From Gentiana macrophylla (lineage: Eukaryota; Streptophyta; Magnoliopsida; Gentianales; Gentianaceae), in the NCBI GenBank assembly GCA_026214975.1, contig CM047805.1, forward strand, positions 112,091,845 through 112,155,844: a stretch of 64,000 bases of DNA. Direction: 5' to 3'. The notes under the pieces were generated by a model. It did not search any database, was not told where the DNA came from, and saw only the letters and a program-made list of their open reading frames with translations. A program made the translations under genes and the position numbers. Of this stretch, positions 45,881 to 56,850 are shown piece by piece (positions within the stretch are counted from its first letter, which is position 1; every line of letters begins with the position of its first letter).

Positions 45881-46734
45881 TGAGATGCTAGCACTTTTTG
45901 CCATAACAATAGCTTTACAGTGATTGGATGGTGATTGAAGACCTTGAATGAGAGACAATAGATGGTCATACTGAGACTTGGTGATTGGAGTTTCTGAATC
46001 TCCAGAATGTGCATCAGAATGTGAAAAACCTGATTCCTGAGCATCATCAAACTTGTCTATACTGACATTATTTGCCATAGGACCTGACCCTCTGCCATGC
46101 CCCTTAAAACTTGGAGGAAACCCATATTTCTTGTAGCATTTGTCTATGGTGTGTCCCTCATTTCCACAAAAAGTACAGCGCGTCTTTTCCCTTTGGACCG
46201 ACCACACCTTACTTGCCACCATTGCCTCTTCCTTGCCCTCTTCCCTGATTTTGAAACCTTGTATAAGCCACAACATTGGAATAACTAGTTTCTTGATGAT
46301 CTTAATTCACTTGGGAAGCCAGAATCATAGGATCTATAGCATCATTTCCATAATTCAGTTGCTGCTCATGGTTTTAAAGCCATGACAAAAAGCAGTTTTA
46401 ACATCTGGAAGAGGTGAAGTCATAAGAACTTGAGATTTAACTGCACTGAAATTGCCATTAAGGCCTTTTAAGAATCTTGTAGTGTATTCATTTAAGTAAT
46501 ATTCTCTTATGATTGGCAACGCAGCACAAGTACAAGGCAGAATTGGCCCTAGAACCAGATATTGATCCCACAATGATTTGAGTTTGGTGAAATAATCTAT
46601 GACCGAGAGATTTTCTTGCTTTACCCTTTCAATCTCCTCTTGAAGATTAGAAAGGCGATGAAACTTCTCTCTACCAAATATGTCTTAAAGATCCATCCAA
46701 ACTTCACGAAGCGATATCAAAGTACATGATACTC
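45848..46734 (-). pseudogene. Copia gag, C-terminal part with zinc knuckle
   Basis: Minus strand: WDQYLVLGPILPCTC (46570-46526), IREYYLNEYTTRFLKGLN, FSAVKSQVLMTSPLPDV (46440-46385), then CTFCGNEGHTIDKC (46175-46130), a perfect C-x2-C-x4-H-x4-C knuckle followed by YKKYGFPPSFKGHGRGSG. The N-terminal part is on the far side of the nested solo LTR, at 50426-50730. Confidence 0.85.
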
Positions 46735-47236
46735 GATCGCGTGTAAGTCACTAACGCCGATATTACTAGCAAGAATACTAGGTACATCGTAGTATAGTAA
46801 ATGCGAGTCAAGGTCGATCCACGAGACAATGCAACTTATACGTATAAGCGATTCTAACCTAATTAAGAAGCAACATATTTGCGGTCATTGACCAACAATA
46901 ACGTGAAATAAAACAAACATGGTATACCTCTCCCTCTCATCACGATCTACTAACTTGGATTAGTTAATCGTTATGTTTACTTCCCCACATAATTTCCTTA
47001 TATTAATCATGAGCTTTTAATGATTATTATCATATTTATCATTCTGAGTGCAATTCCTACTCCTATCTACTCCGACAATGGCAATAGACAAGCTATCATA
47101 AAGCTACCCTCCTTAATTGGTCCGTAATAGCCCATACGCATAAAGAACTAGAGCTGCCGATATTGAGGAGTTACCTCATACCGCTAACCCGCCTAGATAG
47201 GTATGCGACAGCGACCCGCCACGTTCTTAGGCTCCA

Positions 47237-47945
47237 TGTTGGGTATCTGACACTCTGCCCTTTGTGTGCATTCGATCCATGGCGTTTGTGAAGGTGTGGT
47301 ATAAGAAATAAAGTAGCACCTTTACTAACACCAATTGGTTTTAGTACAGCGGTAGCGCTTGATCCTAAAAGCGGTAGCGAGCATGTCATGGGTTGAATCC
47401 CGGTAAAAGCATTACGTGTTAAACCACGGTTGAGTGGGTAGCGAGTCTTTGGGGAGATTGTTGGGTATACAACACTCTGCCGCTGCGTGCATTCGAACCA
47501 TGGCGTTGTGAAGAAGTGTGGTATAAGGAAATAAAGTAGCACCTTTACTAACACCAATTGGTTTTAGTACAGCGGTATATTGTTGGGTATCTGACACTCT
47601 GCCCGCTTTGTGTGCATTCGAACCATGGTATTTGTGAAGGTGTGGTATAAGGAAATAAAGTAGCACATTTACTAACACCAATTTGTTTTAGTACAACGGT
47701 AAGCACTTGATCCTAAAGCGGTAGCGAGAAGCGGTCATGGGTTCGAATCGGTAAAAGCATTATGTGTTAAACCATGGTCTAGTGGGTAGCGGTCTTTGAG
47801 GGAGATTGTTGGGTATCTGACACTACTCTGCCCTTTGTGTGCATTCGAACCATGGCGTTTGTGAAGGTGTGGTATAAGGAAATAAAGTAGCACCTTTACT
47901 AACACCAATTGGTTTTAGTACAGCGATAGCGCTTGATCCTAAAAA
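47237..47945 (+). repeat. tRNA-like (SINE-like) tandem repeat, four units
   Basis: Units begin TGTTGGGTATCTGACACTC at 47237, 47459, 47581 and 47807 (spacing 222, 122, 226). Full units contain an A-box-like TAGTACAGCGG (47342-47352, perfect to TRGYNNAGYGG) and a B-box-like GGGTTCGAATC (47739-47749; 47390-47400 with one base missing) about 40 bases later, like a tRNA head, followed by a GTAGCxxGTCTTTGxGGGAGAT stretch. Unit 2 lacks the tRNA-like part. It could be a tRNA-derived SINE multiplied in tandem. Confidence 0.55.
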
Positions 47946-49520
47946 CTTGTGTGGAGTTAAGCTAACTCAGCGAGTATAAGTCAATCTGATCTTATCCTTA
48001 GTTTAGTTAACTGGCAGCGGATTGATTTAGCCTTTATAAAAATATAAGTTATCACATAGCTTATTGAGTCAGTTTCTTAACATTGTTGTAAATAAGAACT
48101 AGATAATTATAACTGTAATGAAGTAAGTAAATGCATAAAGTAAATAGACAAGAATTATAGAGGTTACAGGTGGTGTAATCATGTCAGTCCTCTCTTCCCC
48201 TATGATGCGGAGGAAAATTCCACTAGAACTTCTTTGAGATGGCCCGGTTACAAATAGTTCTAAACTGATAGTCCTTGACTAATCCCTAGCTTCACTCTCT
48301 AAACACTTGTAGAACATGTAGGATTCTTTGCTCTTCAATTGTTTGAAACACTTTGTCCTTGGAGGTTGAATTGCCTCTTCACGACTCATCACAACCACAG
48401 TCTTTATTGCACTCAAGCTGTCCATCACACCTTCTTGGTGTTTCACGATCTAAACCTTTGATAGAATCAAAGTTGAGACTTGAATCAATAACTATGATTC
48501 AATTGTGACTTGAGCTTTCCTTCTGGATATATAAGTTACGCACAGCTCTGTATTTCTTCAAATGAATGATCTTGATCTTTCTTTGAATGCTAAAGAATAT
48601 TTGAAGAAATTTCTTGATCTTGCAATTAAATATTTAGTAGGAATTCATTCAGTTGGCTTTTCCACTTTTGATTTTCTTGACTAGATTAATTCTTAGAATT
48701 TCTTCACCTCTCCCCATTTTCTTTACGATAGAAGTGGTCTATTTATAGGGGTTTATCTAACGGTCAAATTCCTTGAGTTCAATTCTTTGTAGCAGTGGTT
48801 TTGCTTTCTTGCTTATGCGTTCATGTCGAGCGGATAGATTATCCTCCAATCATAATTCTTGGATTGTAACGGTTGGGTTTTTCTTCAGTTTAGTTAAACC
48901 TTAGTTCCAAAACTGATTTGCTGATAACATTATCAGTTTTCAGTTTGTAAGAGCTTTAACAGAATGTTTACTCTTCTTCAACAATCAGTACTCCATTTTA
49001 CATCTGATTATAATTGACTTAATCAGAGTACACCTTAAAAAATAAACAGCGAAGACATCATTGTCCTTATGTGTCTTAGCTTCCAATAAGATCCATGAAG
49101 TCGATTCGAGTCATCACAATCTTGCCTGAAGTCTAACTTTACAGTCTCGACGTAGTCTTCATAACTGAGTTTGAACCCTTAATTATTCAATCTTCTAGAT
49201 AAGCCAACCGAGTCTGTGTCCCTCAGTGAACTAATCTTCTTCAGTTTCATATTGGTGTATCCTGATTCCAGTTTGACTGAATACCAATTTCTCTATATCT
49301 TACTTTTCTAGTTATCTCAGTCCACAGCCTAGCAATATTACAGTGCTTGTCTGATTTAACTTATACAAATATCAGACTCTATTAAATCCTATACATTGAT
49401 TTCTAGACATCTTTTTGCTTTGCACTGTAACAGCTAGTTATGACACTTCATCAATAGGGTTTAGAATAATGACTAAATAAGTGATGAATCATCATCAAAA
49501 CATAAATTTTATTTCCAACA
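47237..49520 (-). repeat. SIRE-type LTR with rearranged end, nested in the solo LTR
   Basis: 47945-49150 matches the LTR at 5190-6350, and the sequence continues to a proper terminus TTATTTCCAACA at 49520 (minus: TGTTGGAAATAAAAT, as expected for SIRE). The flanks are CTCCA (47232-47236) and GTCCA (49521-49525), a duplication with one mismatch. The other end starts TGTTGGGTATCTG rather than TGTTGGTCC: about 100 bases are replaced by the tRNA-like tandem units. Confidence 0.7.
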
Positions 49521-50425
49521 GTCCATCAAGACTATGTCCTAATTAACACTTCACTTGCGGTCCTTCATTAATTTACGAATTACGAATACTAGATTAGCCA
49601 GACATATTACTCGTTTTAATTATTTCTGCCGATCAACGTAGCTGTAGTGAATTCCAGTTTAGGTTTTCTAAAACATGCCTCGGTAAACCGGTATAGACCG
49701 CCGGTTTACGAGGCAGCACTTTCTAATTTTTGTATCTACATGGCTCAATCTGATTAAAATAAGTAAATTATGGGGTTCATAAACATGCAGATTAAGTAAA
49801 ACACATAAATACGAATAGATCTACCATATTGAAGATGATAAAGGAACGTTCAAAGCTTCATACCTTCAACAATGAAGATCTAGCTCGATCTACTCAAGCT
49901 AGAGATGGTGGAAGAAGGGAGGAAACGAAAAACAACTCTCCAAAACTTTATTGCATAATAATAATTGTAATATATTCAAGATGTTTGAATCATATGAAGA
50001 ACTCTGTTAATGCGGCCTTATATAGATACAATGATCGACTTAACACTCTTTAAAACCCTAACTGAATTAGACAATGCGGCAGAATCAATTTCGTGTTGAA
50101 TAAGTCACCGGTTTACCGGGCCTTCTATTCTTCTTTTTCTTCAGCAGGCTTCTTCTTGGACTTCAATCCCTCAGCCCAATGCATTCCTTTTACTCCAAAT
50201 CCTTTCTCCAATGCTCTAGTTTCGGTACATCCTATAAAATACACAAAACGAGACAAAACAGTACCAAAACATCGGGAATATAGCATAGATGCAGAATTAC
50301 GACATTGGAAATACTCACATAGCATCTAACACATATTCTAAGCAATAATGAGCCTATCTATCCTCTATTGATCATAATTCGGGGTGAATATTGGTATAAA
50401 TATCGGTACCATTTAGAGCATCATC

Positions 50426-50730
50426 ATACTCTCAGATAAATTGGGAACCATTGAATTGAATAACCAAGATTGCACAAGATCGTTCTGCTGCATCCAATTT
50501 GCATATCCTGGATCAGCAGAATCAAGCATGACGGAAGTTCCATCAATGTAACACAACTTTCCCTTAAAAGAAAAAGATTTCCAGGTAGCACGTTTCCAAT
50601 GATGATAATTGTCTGCACCACGAAGCGGTTGTTGCACCAACACTAAACTTGGATTTTCATGATTATTGTTCACATTGACAGGCAGATGAATAACTTGATT
50701 CGCCATTGGAATTCCAAGAACATAACAAAC
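50426..50730 (-). pseudogene. Copia gag, N-terminal part
   Basis: Starts at the second methionine (50703), giving MANQVIHLPVNVNNNHENPS, then LVLVQQPLRGADNYHHWKRA, KLCYIDGTSVM and NDLVQSWLFNSMVPNLSESM, cut at 50430 by the solo LTR. The order matches the copia gag pattern '.P.LVLV..L.G.NY..W...M' and '..GFIDG'. The frame is open to the insertion point and it continues beyond 46730. Confidence 0.9.
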
Positions 50731-50787
50731 CAAAACAGAACTAATATCAAGAAGAACAAATCTCAGAGTACGAATGCGGAATTATTT

Positions 50788-50798
50788 CTCTGATACCA
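50788..50798 (-). other. Copia primer binding site
   Basis: The minus strand reads TGGTATCAGAG directly after the LTR terminus AACA, an exact match to the initiator-Met tRNA complement. Confidence 0.85.
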
Positions 50799-51071
50799 TG
50801 TTAAATTTGAACAAGATCACTGATTCTTATTGATTCAAAGCTGAAAAAATAAAAACAAGAACAGACTCAAATATTCATCTTGAAGAAGATAAAGATAACC
50901 ATTTTTGAAATATGGAAAATACGGGAAAATTAAAAGCTAATTAATCTTTACAATTGACAATGTAGAAATGTAATTCAATCTTCTAGCTAACTAACCAACT
51001 TCTTATTCCATGTGTTTGATAAAATGCACCAAAGAGCAAATAGCCATCTTTTCCTTTTTCAACTTCAACAA
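50799..51071 (-). repeat. 5' LTR of the copia element
   Basis: 273 bases, TGTTAAATTTG to AACTTCAACA. The right flank is ACAAC (51072-51076), then gypsy RT. Confidence 0.9.
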
Positions 51072-51076
51072 CAACC

Positions 51077-51435
51077 TTGATTTGTATAAACATTTACATC
51101 ATCTAAGGATGGTTTTTCATATGCTAAGAAGGCATAAGTTTTATGGAAAGTTGAGCAAGTGTTCCTCTGGACAAAACAAAATTGAATATTTGGGGCATGT
51201 TATTAAAAGTGGTGAGGTCCTTGAAGAACCAAGAAAAATAAGAGAAGTTCAAGAATGGCCTTTACCTAAAAACATCACTAAATTGACAGGAACTCCTTGG
51301 GTCTCATAGGTTTTTACAAGAGATTCATTTGCGGTTATGGAGCAATAGCCAAACCTCTTACTTGGTTATTGAAGAAGGATGGATTCTTTTGAGGAAGAGA
51401 GGTATATATAGATTTTGTTGACCTAAAGAAGGTCT
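51077..51435 (+). pseudogene. Gypsy RT, right half
   Basis: DLYKHLHHLRMVFHMLRRHK (51079-51138), [51 protein letters not shown] (to 51288) and, in another frame, [20 protein letters not shown] (51299-51358) with WLLKKDGFF. This is the gypsy RT thumb and start of RNase H. The first residues after FDDVL are shifted, and the RNase H is cut by a copia remnant at about 51435. Confidence 0.85.
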
Positions 51436-51449
51436 TGTGTAAGTCTGTT

Positions 51450-51960
51450 CTCAAAAGGGTACACAAAAATCATAGTCTTCACTTGATTACATTCATTACG
51501 ATTGTTGGGGGCCATCAAATGTGGAGTCATTGGGTGGTCACAGAGATATTTTGTGTCCTTTATTAATGACTATTCAAAAATGACTTGGGTGGTGATGATG
51601 AATCACAAGAGTGAGGCATTCAATAATATCGAGGCAATGTAAGGCTCTAGTTGAAAATCGGTTGGGAAGAAGATCAAAAGGCTTATTATAGATAATGGTC
51701 TAAATTTTGATGGGTGAGTTTGATGAGTTGTGCAAAGCGAGGTATTGTCAAACATCATCTTGTAAGGAATACACCTCAGTAGAATTGTGTAGCTGAAAGA
51801 ATGAATCCAACTCTTTTGGAGAGAGCAAGATGCATGCTCTCTAATGCTGTTTTATCAAGAAGATTTTGGGCAGAAGCTGTAAGCATAGCTTGCTACTTAA
51901 TTAATAGGAGTCCTCACACAGGGATCAGTTTCAAGGCGCTTGATTGAAATATGGTCGGAA
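51450..51960 (+). pseudogene. Copia integrase (plus-strand remnant)
   Basis: LDYIHYDCWGPSNVESLGGH (51483-51541; first catalytic Asp), RYFVSFINDYSKMTWVVMM, HKSEAFNNIEAM, IDNGLNFDG (51687-51712; second Asp), a frame-broken NTPQ block, VAERMNPTLLERARCMLSNA (51789-51848) and FWAEAVSIACYLINRSPHTG (51868-51927). The catalytic Glu region (N-G-x-A-E-R type) is partly kept. Several frame breaks. Confidence 0.8.
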
Positions 51961-52418
51961 AGCTGCGATTACTCGATTATAAGGGTTTTGGAAGCCTGAT
52001 TTACTATCATGTCGGTGAAGGCGGGAACCAAGTGCCAAGAAATGAGTGTTTGTGGGATATGATGATGGAGTGAAAGGTTATAGAATCGGTCATCGAGGAA
52101 ATAACGAGTTATTCTCGGTTGAGATATTGATTTTGATGAGAATTGTATGATCGGCTCATCATTGGGAGGATAACTAAGGTGAAACTAGTGTTGGCGAAAA
52201 CTATCGACAAGGTGGAGCTTGGTGGAGTCATCGAGGCGCCAACCTGGTGAACAAAGTTAGTTTTCATCGATCATCATCTTGAACGAGGCCGAATACAAGC
52301 GATCAATTGAACATGGGTCGATTGAACATCAAAGCGATATTGGCGGCAAAGTATAGGCATCGGCGGATCTAGATGATCCAATGTTGGGATACCTCCCAAG
52401 AGGTATGGATTTGATGAT
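51961..52418 (+). other. Scrambled integrase-RT linker, CG-rich
   Basis: No coherent frame. Words such as AAGCGATC, GGTCGATT, GGCGGC and CATCGGCGGATC occur where copia sequence would give CTG or CAG. This is the densest stretch for the suspected CTG/CAG-to-CG artefact. Confidence 0.5.
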
Positions 52419-53558
52419 TTGGCTGGATATTCACTTCAAGTTGCAGAAGAGGTGGATGGTTTTGAACCTTCTACTTACAGGAAAGCAGTGACATGTTTTG
52501 AGTCATCTCATTGGCTTGCTGCCATGAGAGATGAAATGGAGTCATTACTAACGAATCAGACTTGGGATCTTGTTAAACATCCAGCTGATAGGAGAGTTGT
52601 TATATGCAAATGGATCTTCAAGAAAAAGGAAGGAATGACTGAGGCAGAAGGAGTCAAGTATAAGGAACGTTTAATTCCAAGATGGTTCAGCCAGAAAAAA
52701 AGGGTGTACTTTGATGAGATATTCTCACGATGAGTCGGACATACTTCATTCAGTGTTACTTGCAATGGTAACACAACAAGACATTGAACTTGAGCGATTA
52801 GATGTGAAAAAAACTTTTCTACATGGTGAGGTAGACAAAGAGATATACATGACTTATCCAGAGGTATTCCAAGTTCTTGGTAATGAAGCACTTGTATGTA
52901 AGTTGAAGAAGTTGTATGGATTGAAGAAAGCTCCTAAACAATGTTTTAAATGGTTTGATAGTTACATGATCCAGCTGGGTAATAGCGTAAGTCCTTATGA
53001 TTGTTGTGTTTACAACAGTCAACTGAGAGATGGATGATACATCTATCTTGTTTTGTATGTGGATGATATGCTGATAGCTGCAAGAAAGAAGTCCGGTATT
53101 CAGAGTCTGAACGACCTTCTTAGTACTGAATTTAAAATGAAAGATTTGTGTACAGCCAAGAAAATCTTGGGGATGGAGGGATAGAAGTCAGAAGAAACTA
53201 TTTTTATCTCAGTAGGGCTATATACAGAAGATTTTGTCAAAGTTTGGCATGTCAATTTGCTAAGCCATTAGATACTCTTACGGCATCAAATGTTCATTTA
53301 TCGGGTTTTGCTTCACACTGATCATCGAGGAGAAGAAATATATGTCGAAATTCCCTATGCTAGTGCGATTGGCGGTTTGATGTATGCCATGGTGTGCATT
53401 AGGCACGATCTCAGCTAAGGAAATGCAATGTTGTCAGCGAGGTTTATTGCTCAACTTGGAAGGAACCTTTGGAAAGATGTGAAAACAATGTTCCGGTACC
53501 TTAGAGGAACAACTAATGTTAGTCTCATTTATGGAGGTGATACTCGAGAGTTTGGTCA
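52419..53558 (+). pseudogene. Copia reverse transcriptase (plus-strand remnant)
   Basis: EPSTYRKAVTCFESSHWLAA, MRDEMESLLTNQTWDLVKHP, VICKWIFKKKEG, then YKERLIPRWFSQKK (usually YKARLVAKGFSQ), VLLAMVTQQDIELERLDVKK, TFLHGEVDKEIYMTYPEVF, CKLKKLYGLKKAPKQC, VLYVDDMLIAARKKSGIQSL (53056-53115; YVDD intact) and DLLSTEFKMKDLCTAKKILG. Later the block around 53360 should read YASAIGSLMYAMVCTRPD but shows CG changes. Two main frames, with stops near 52735 and 53037. Confidence 0.85.
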
Positions 53559-55270
53559 TGTTCGATAATACTTGTTTTATATTTATTTTACGGAACACCC
53601 AAGTATAAGGATCGTAGTATAGGGTGTTACCGAGTAGTCCTAAGGGAATCGTACAAATATCGGATTAAAATATAGTTTATTATAAATAATGTCACAACTT
53701 ATTAACTAAAATTAAATTTTATACTAATTAAACTAGGGTTTATGCTACTTATGAGCAGTAAAAATGGCGATGAGCATTAACCTCGATGAATAGTTAAAAA
53801 AGCGATGAGCAGATAAATTTGCGAGAAAATTAGCAATTAACAACTAGGGTTTAACACTAATTAACTAACTAGGCGTAGCAATTGTGATTATTACGAGCGA
53901 TTTCGATTTATCAAAGATTTAAAAAACATAAAAACAACAAGGATCCACCACACAACAATCACGCAACCACTTTTTATGATCCAAATACGATTTATTGGTA
54001 TGATCAATCTAAAATCGACTAAATTCCTTTAAATCAATTTCTAGGATTCGTTTTCTTTTCCAAGCAAAACAAATTAACATTCATAACAAGATCATAAATT
54101 TGTTCCCAAATTAAACAACCCAATTAACAACAAGTGATTCCTCAAATTATCATTAACCATATCGATTGAAAAGCTCTACTATTGAATCATATTTCCATAT
54201 AAATTCAAAGCAAAATATGGTTTCATTGACATTCCTATCTAATAAAACACTTAACAATTAATCCAAGAATCAATCGATAAATAAAACAATATTCGAAATC
54301 ATAAACAAGGATAAACTAACGATTCATGGTTGTGATGACGTTGTGTGGTTTCATCCCGTTGCTCTACCGCTATGTGCTTTAGCCAATAACCATGATGATA
54401 GTCATGATTATTGGAGAAGAAATCATCTCCTTTTAAAGGCTTTGGTGCATTGCTTTGTGAATGTAGTTACTGCAATTGCTCAAGAATATCTTGTATATGA
54501 TGTTATGCACGTATTAGGGTTTCCTCAGTACTGAATTTATAGGAGTTTGAGGTGGTGGCTCAAGGTTAGGTGTTTAGGGCGCCCGTTCTTTGAGAAGGCG
54601 ATCATCTGTATCAAATTTACGCCTTGCAACTTCTAAAATTCATATCATGAGTTGTAGACCTCCAAAAATTATGATCGAATGTCATAAAAAGCTCTCGGAA
54701 AACTCTACAACTTTCATTAAGGACTCTTCTTGAAAAACGCCTTTTTGATTAGCCCGTCGTATTACGAGTATATTTGGGATTTTCCACTTACCCAAATTGA
54801 TTACCCACTTGACCACCATTTGAGTTGTAGAAGTCCGATTGATGTAATTCAAAGTGCGTTGGAAAGCTCTTTCAAAGATCTACAATTTTCATGAAGAGTC
54901 CTCCCCTGAAAATGCCTCTAAGCTGGGTCAAATCTCCGTCGAAAATATGTAACGATTTAAGTACTTAGGAAAATTTGCTCCGTTGAACTCGTAAACTTGT
55001 GGCATCTTCTTCTACACCCTCTAAACACCTCTTTTAGACCGAAGATATGCATCTACAAGATATCAAAATATTGCAAAGTGTAACAACATCCAAATAAACA
55101 TAAAACCAATGATAAAAACACATAAATCATTACTTTTGCAATTTATTATCTTTAAACATCATTTGCTCAATTTATCCTTTTGGCGAGTGATTTTCTATAA
55201 AAATCACTAAAACACGGGAGATAATGTTACGAAACAACTCGATAAAAACCATAAAATTAATAAGTAAACA
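53559..55270 (-). repeat. 3' LTR of the Athila-like element
   Basis: Begins TGTTCGATAATACTTG and ends TAAGTAAACA on the plus strand. On the minus strand it follows the purine-rich AAGTGTGAGGAG (PPT). Contains CCTAAGGGAATCG near 53640-53652 (the LTR motif shared with two other families here) and a TATA-like CCTATAAATTC (minus) at 54533-54544. Start inferred from the break in the copia frame. Confidence 0.6.
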
Positions 55271-56850
55271 ACTCCTCACACTTAGACTTTTGCTCGTCCG
55301 AGCAAAACAATCAAAACAAGCTCACTTTATATGCAATCCAAATAGATTCTAACTCACGTAACAAAAGATACAACAACTATAGCAAATAATACCCACATAG
55401 AGATAGATTAGGTGCGTGTATAACAAGCCCTTTTCAATCTTCACAATCCTTTCAAACAATACCCTTTCAAATAAATTAATGGTGTCCTAGGTATAGAGCA
55501 TTGATTGTTCCACAAAAGTCTTCCAGCGCACTCATCAAGATAATCCTTAAAAGCATATCTTCAAGTTTATCTTTGGGTATAAGGTCAATGATAACAAAGT
55601 CTTTAATTTTTTTCACTTTTATCATGAAGTTAGAATGAGCTCTTACCGTCATAGTAGAATAGGATGTTTCGAGATAATACCTACCTTACTCAAATCATAG
55701 GGTAACTTTTCTAGCGTAAGTGAGCTTTTAGTCATCATAGTGGTATAGGACATTTGAGATAATGCCTACCGCACTCCAATCATCGACTAGCTTTACGACA
55801 TATACATTTATTATATATTATATTTTGCAAAGACTTTAGTTATGTTTCACTTATCACATTCAAACTATCGGATATTCACGATTACCGTTCTAAACTTGGT
55901 GGTACTTCACTTGTTATTATTAAAACAAATCACTAAAGTAATGAAAAGATACAATTCAAAAGTTTTGCTTCAACATCAAAGGCTTTCGTGAGTGTGAAAA
56001 TGAATACTATCTCAAATTAGTAAAAGCATGCTATAATTATCTCTCAAAGTCACATAAAATCATTGTCAGGAAACTACAACTAGCAAGCCATTTGTTTCAA
56101 TTACATGCTCAAGATTTACAATTATCCAAGTTTACTTTGAAAAATTTTAAAATTGTCGAGAAAATCACATTTACTCGTTTTCAGAAGATATAGCATGATA
56201 ACATTCCCAATTTAGACACCCCCACACTAAAATCACATTATGTCCTCAGAATGTGCAAAGAAAAGAATACTTAGCTGGTTTCAAAGTGGTTGTCGGGCTG
56301 TAGGTTGACAGTGGTCAGGCCATAACATGAATGTACCGCTGCAGCTCGTATCACGAACAGACAACACTAAAAGTGATAACTGGCAAAAACCGCTCAACAG
56401 TATCTGCAACACTCGACATAGCATATAATCTCGGGGTACAAGGGGTATATGAGTAAACATGTAGACACATAAAAATGGGCAAATAAAGCATTCACAAATA
56501 GGACAGGGAGAACCAACACACAAATCACCATTGTTTTATTCCTAAAACCTAAAAACTTAACGAAAAAGAAAAGTAACTTAAAGACTAGGCTGCCTCCAGG
56601 AGTGCTTCTTTATTGTCATTAGCTTGACAAAGATCTCAAAATCAACCCGGATCGGGCCACTTTGGTTTGATCGGGGCTACTTCGTGCTCAGTCGAATGGA
56701 GAGCATCGGTGTGGTCCACGGCAACAACAAGTCAAGTCTTGTGACTAAGTCTTGGACTTTAGCCATCCAGGCAATAGCGATTCTCTTCTTTGTGTTGTTG
56801 CTTAATTTTGGCACCGGCATACTAATGGAGTGCGAGAAGTCGTGGTAGAA
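55271..56850 (-). other. 3' non-coding region of the Athila-like element
   Basis: No frame that resembles a protein. It begins with CTCCTCACACTTAGACTTTT and GCTCGTCCGAGCAAAAC, words commonly seen beside plant gypsy LTRs. At 56590-56640 the complement of a VKLMTIKKHSW-like integrase tail is recognisable. Confidence 0.5.

Larger units (their letters stand above)
46735..50425 (-). repeat. Second solo LTR of the TGATCGCGTG family, in copia gag, itself carrying an insertion
   Basis: Begins GATCGCGTGTAAGTC (first T lost), ends CATCATCA and is flanked by TACTC at 46730-46734 and 50426-50430. Parts 46735-47236 and 49521-50425 align with 42475-43888. The middle 47237-49520 is foreign. It carries the same TATA-like motif (minus) near 50021-50032. 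Confidence 0.85.
40925..51071 (-). mobile_element. Complete Ty1/copia element, minus strand, with two solo LTR insertions
   Basis: LTRs at both ends (40925-41242 and 50799-51071), both starting TGTTAAATTTG and ending AACTTCAACA on the plus strand. PBS at 50788-50798, target duplication ACAAC. Domain order from right to left is gag, zinc knuckle, protease, integrase, RT, RNase H. Without the nested LTRs the element is about 5.0 kb, the usual copia length. All domains are present but broken by stops. Confidence 0.9.
40330..51435 (+). mobile_element. Ty3/gypsy remnant split by a 10 kb copia insertion
   Basis: The left piece 40330-40924 and right piece 51077-51435 join into one RT region around the copia element, whose target duplication is ACAAC. 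The order on the left is a gag zinc knuckle directly followed by RT, so protease and the intervening part are deleted. Confidence 0.75.
51436..53558 (+). mobile_element. Truncated plus-strand Ty1/copia element
   Basis: Contains integrase and RT but no LTR. Its start cuts gypsy RNase H and its end is cut by an Athila-type LTR at 53559 just after the RT region, before the RNase H. Confidence 0.7.

Noticed and set aside
47342..47400. Functional tRNA gene
   Set aside because: A- and B-box words are present but no cloverleaf with a paired acceptor stem could be drawn by eye, and the unit is repeated with errors.
47171..47681. Minus-strand frames of 128 and 89 codons with repeated segments
   Set aside because: The repetition follows the tRNA-like tandem units. 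No known domain, and the frames exist only because the unit lacks stops in one frame.
42475..50425. The two TGATCGCG LTRs taken as the LTR pair of a single element
   Set aside because: They have different target duplications, and the sequence between them belongs to a copia element whose reading continues across both.
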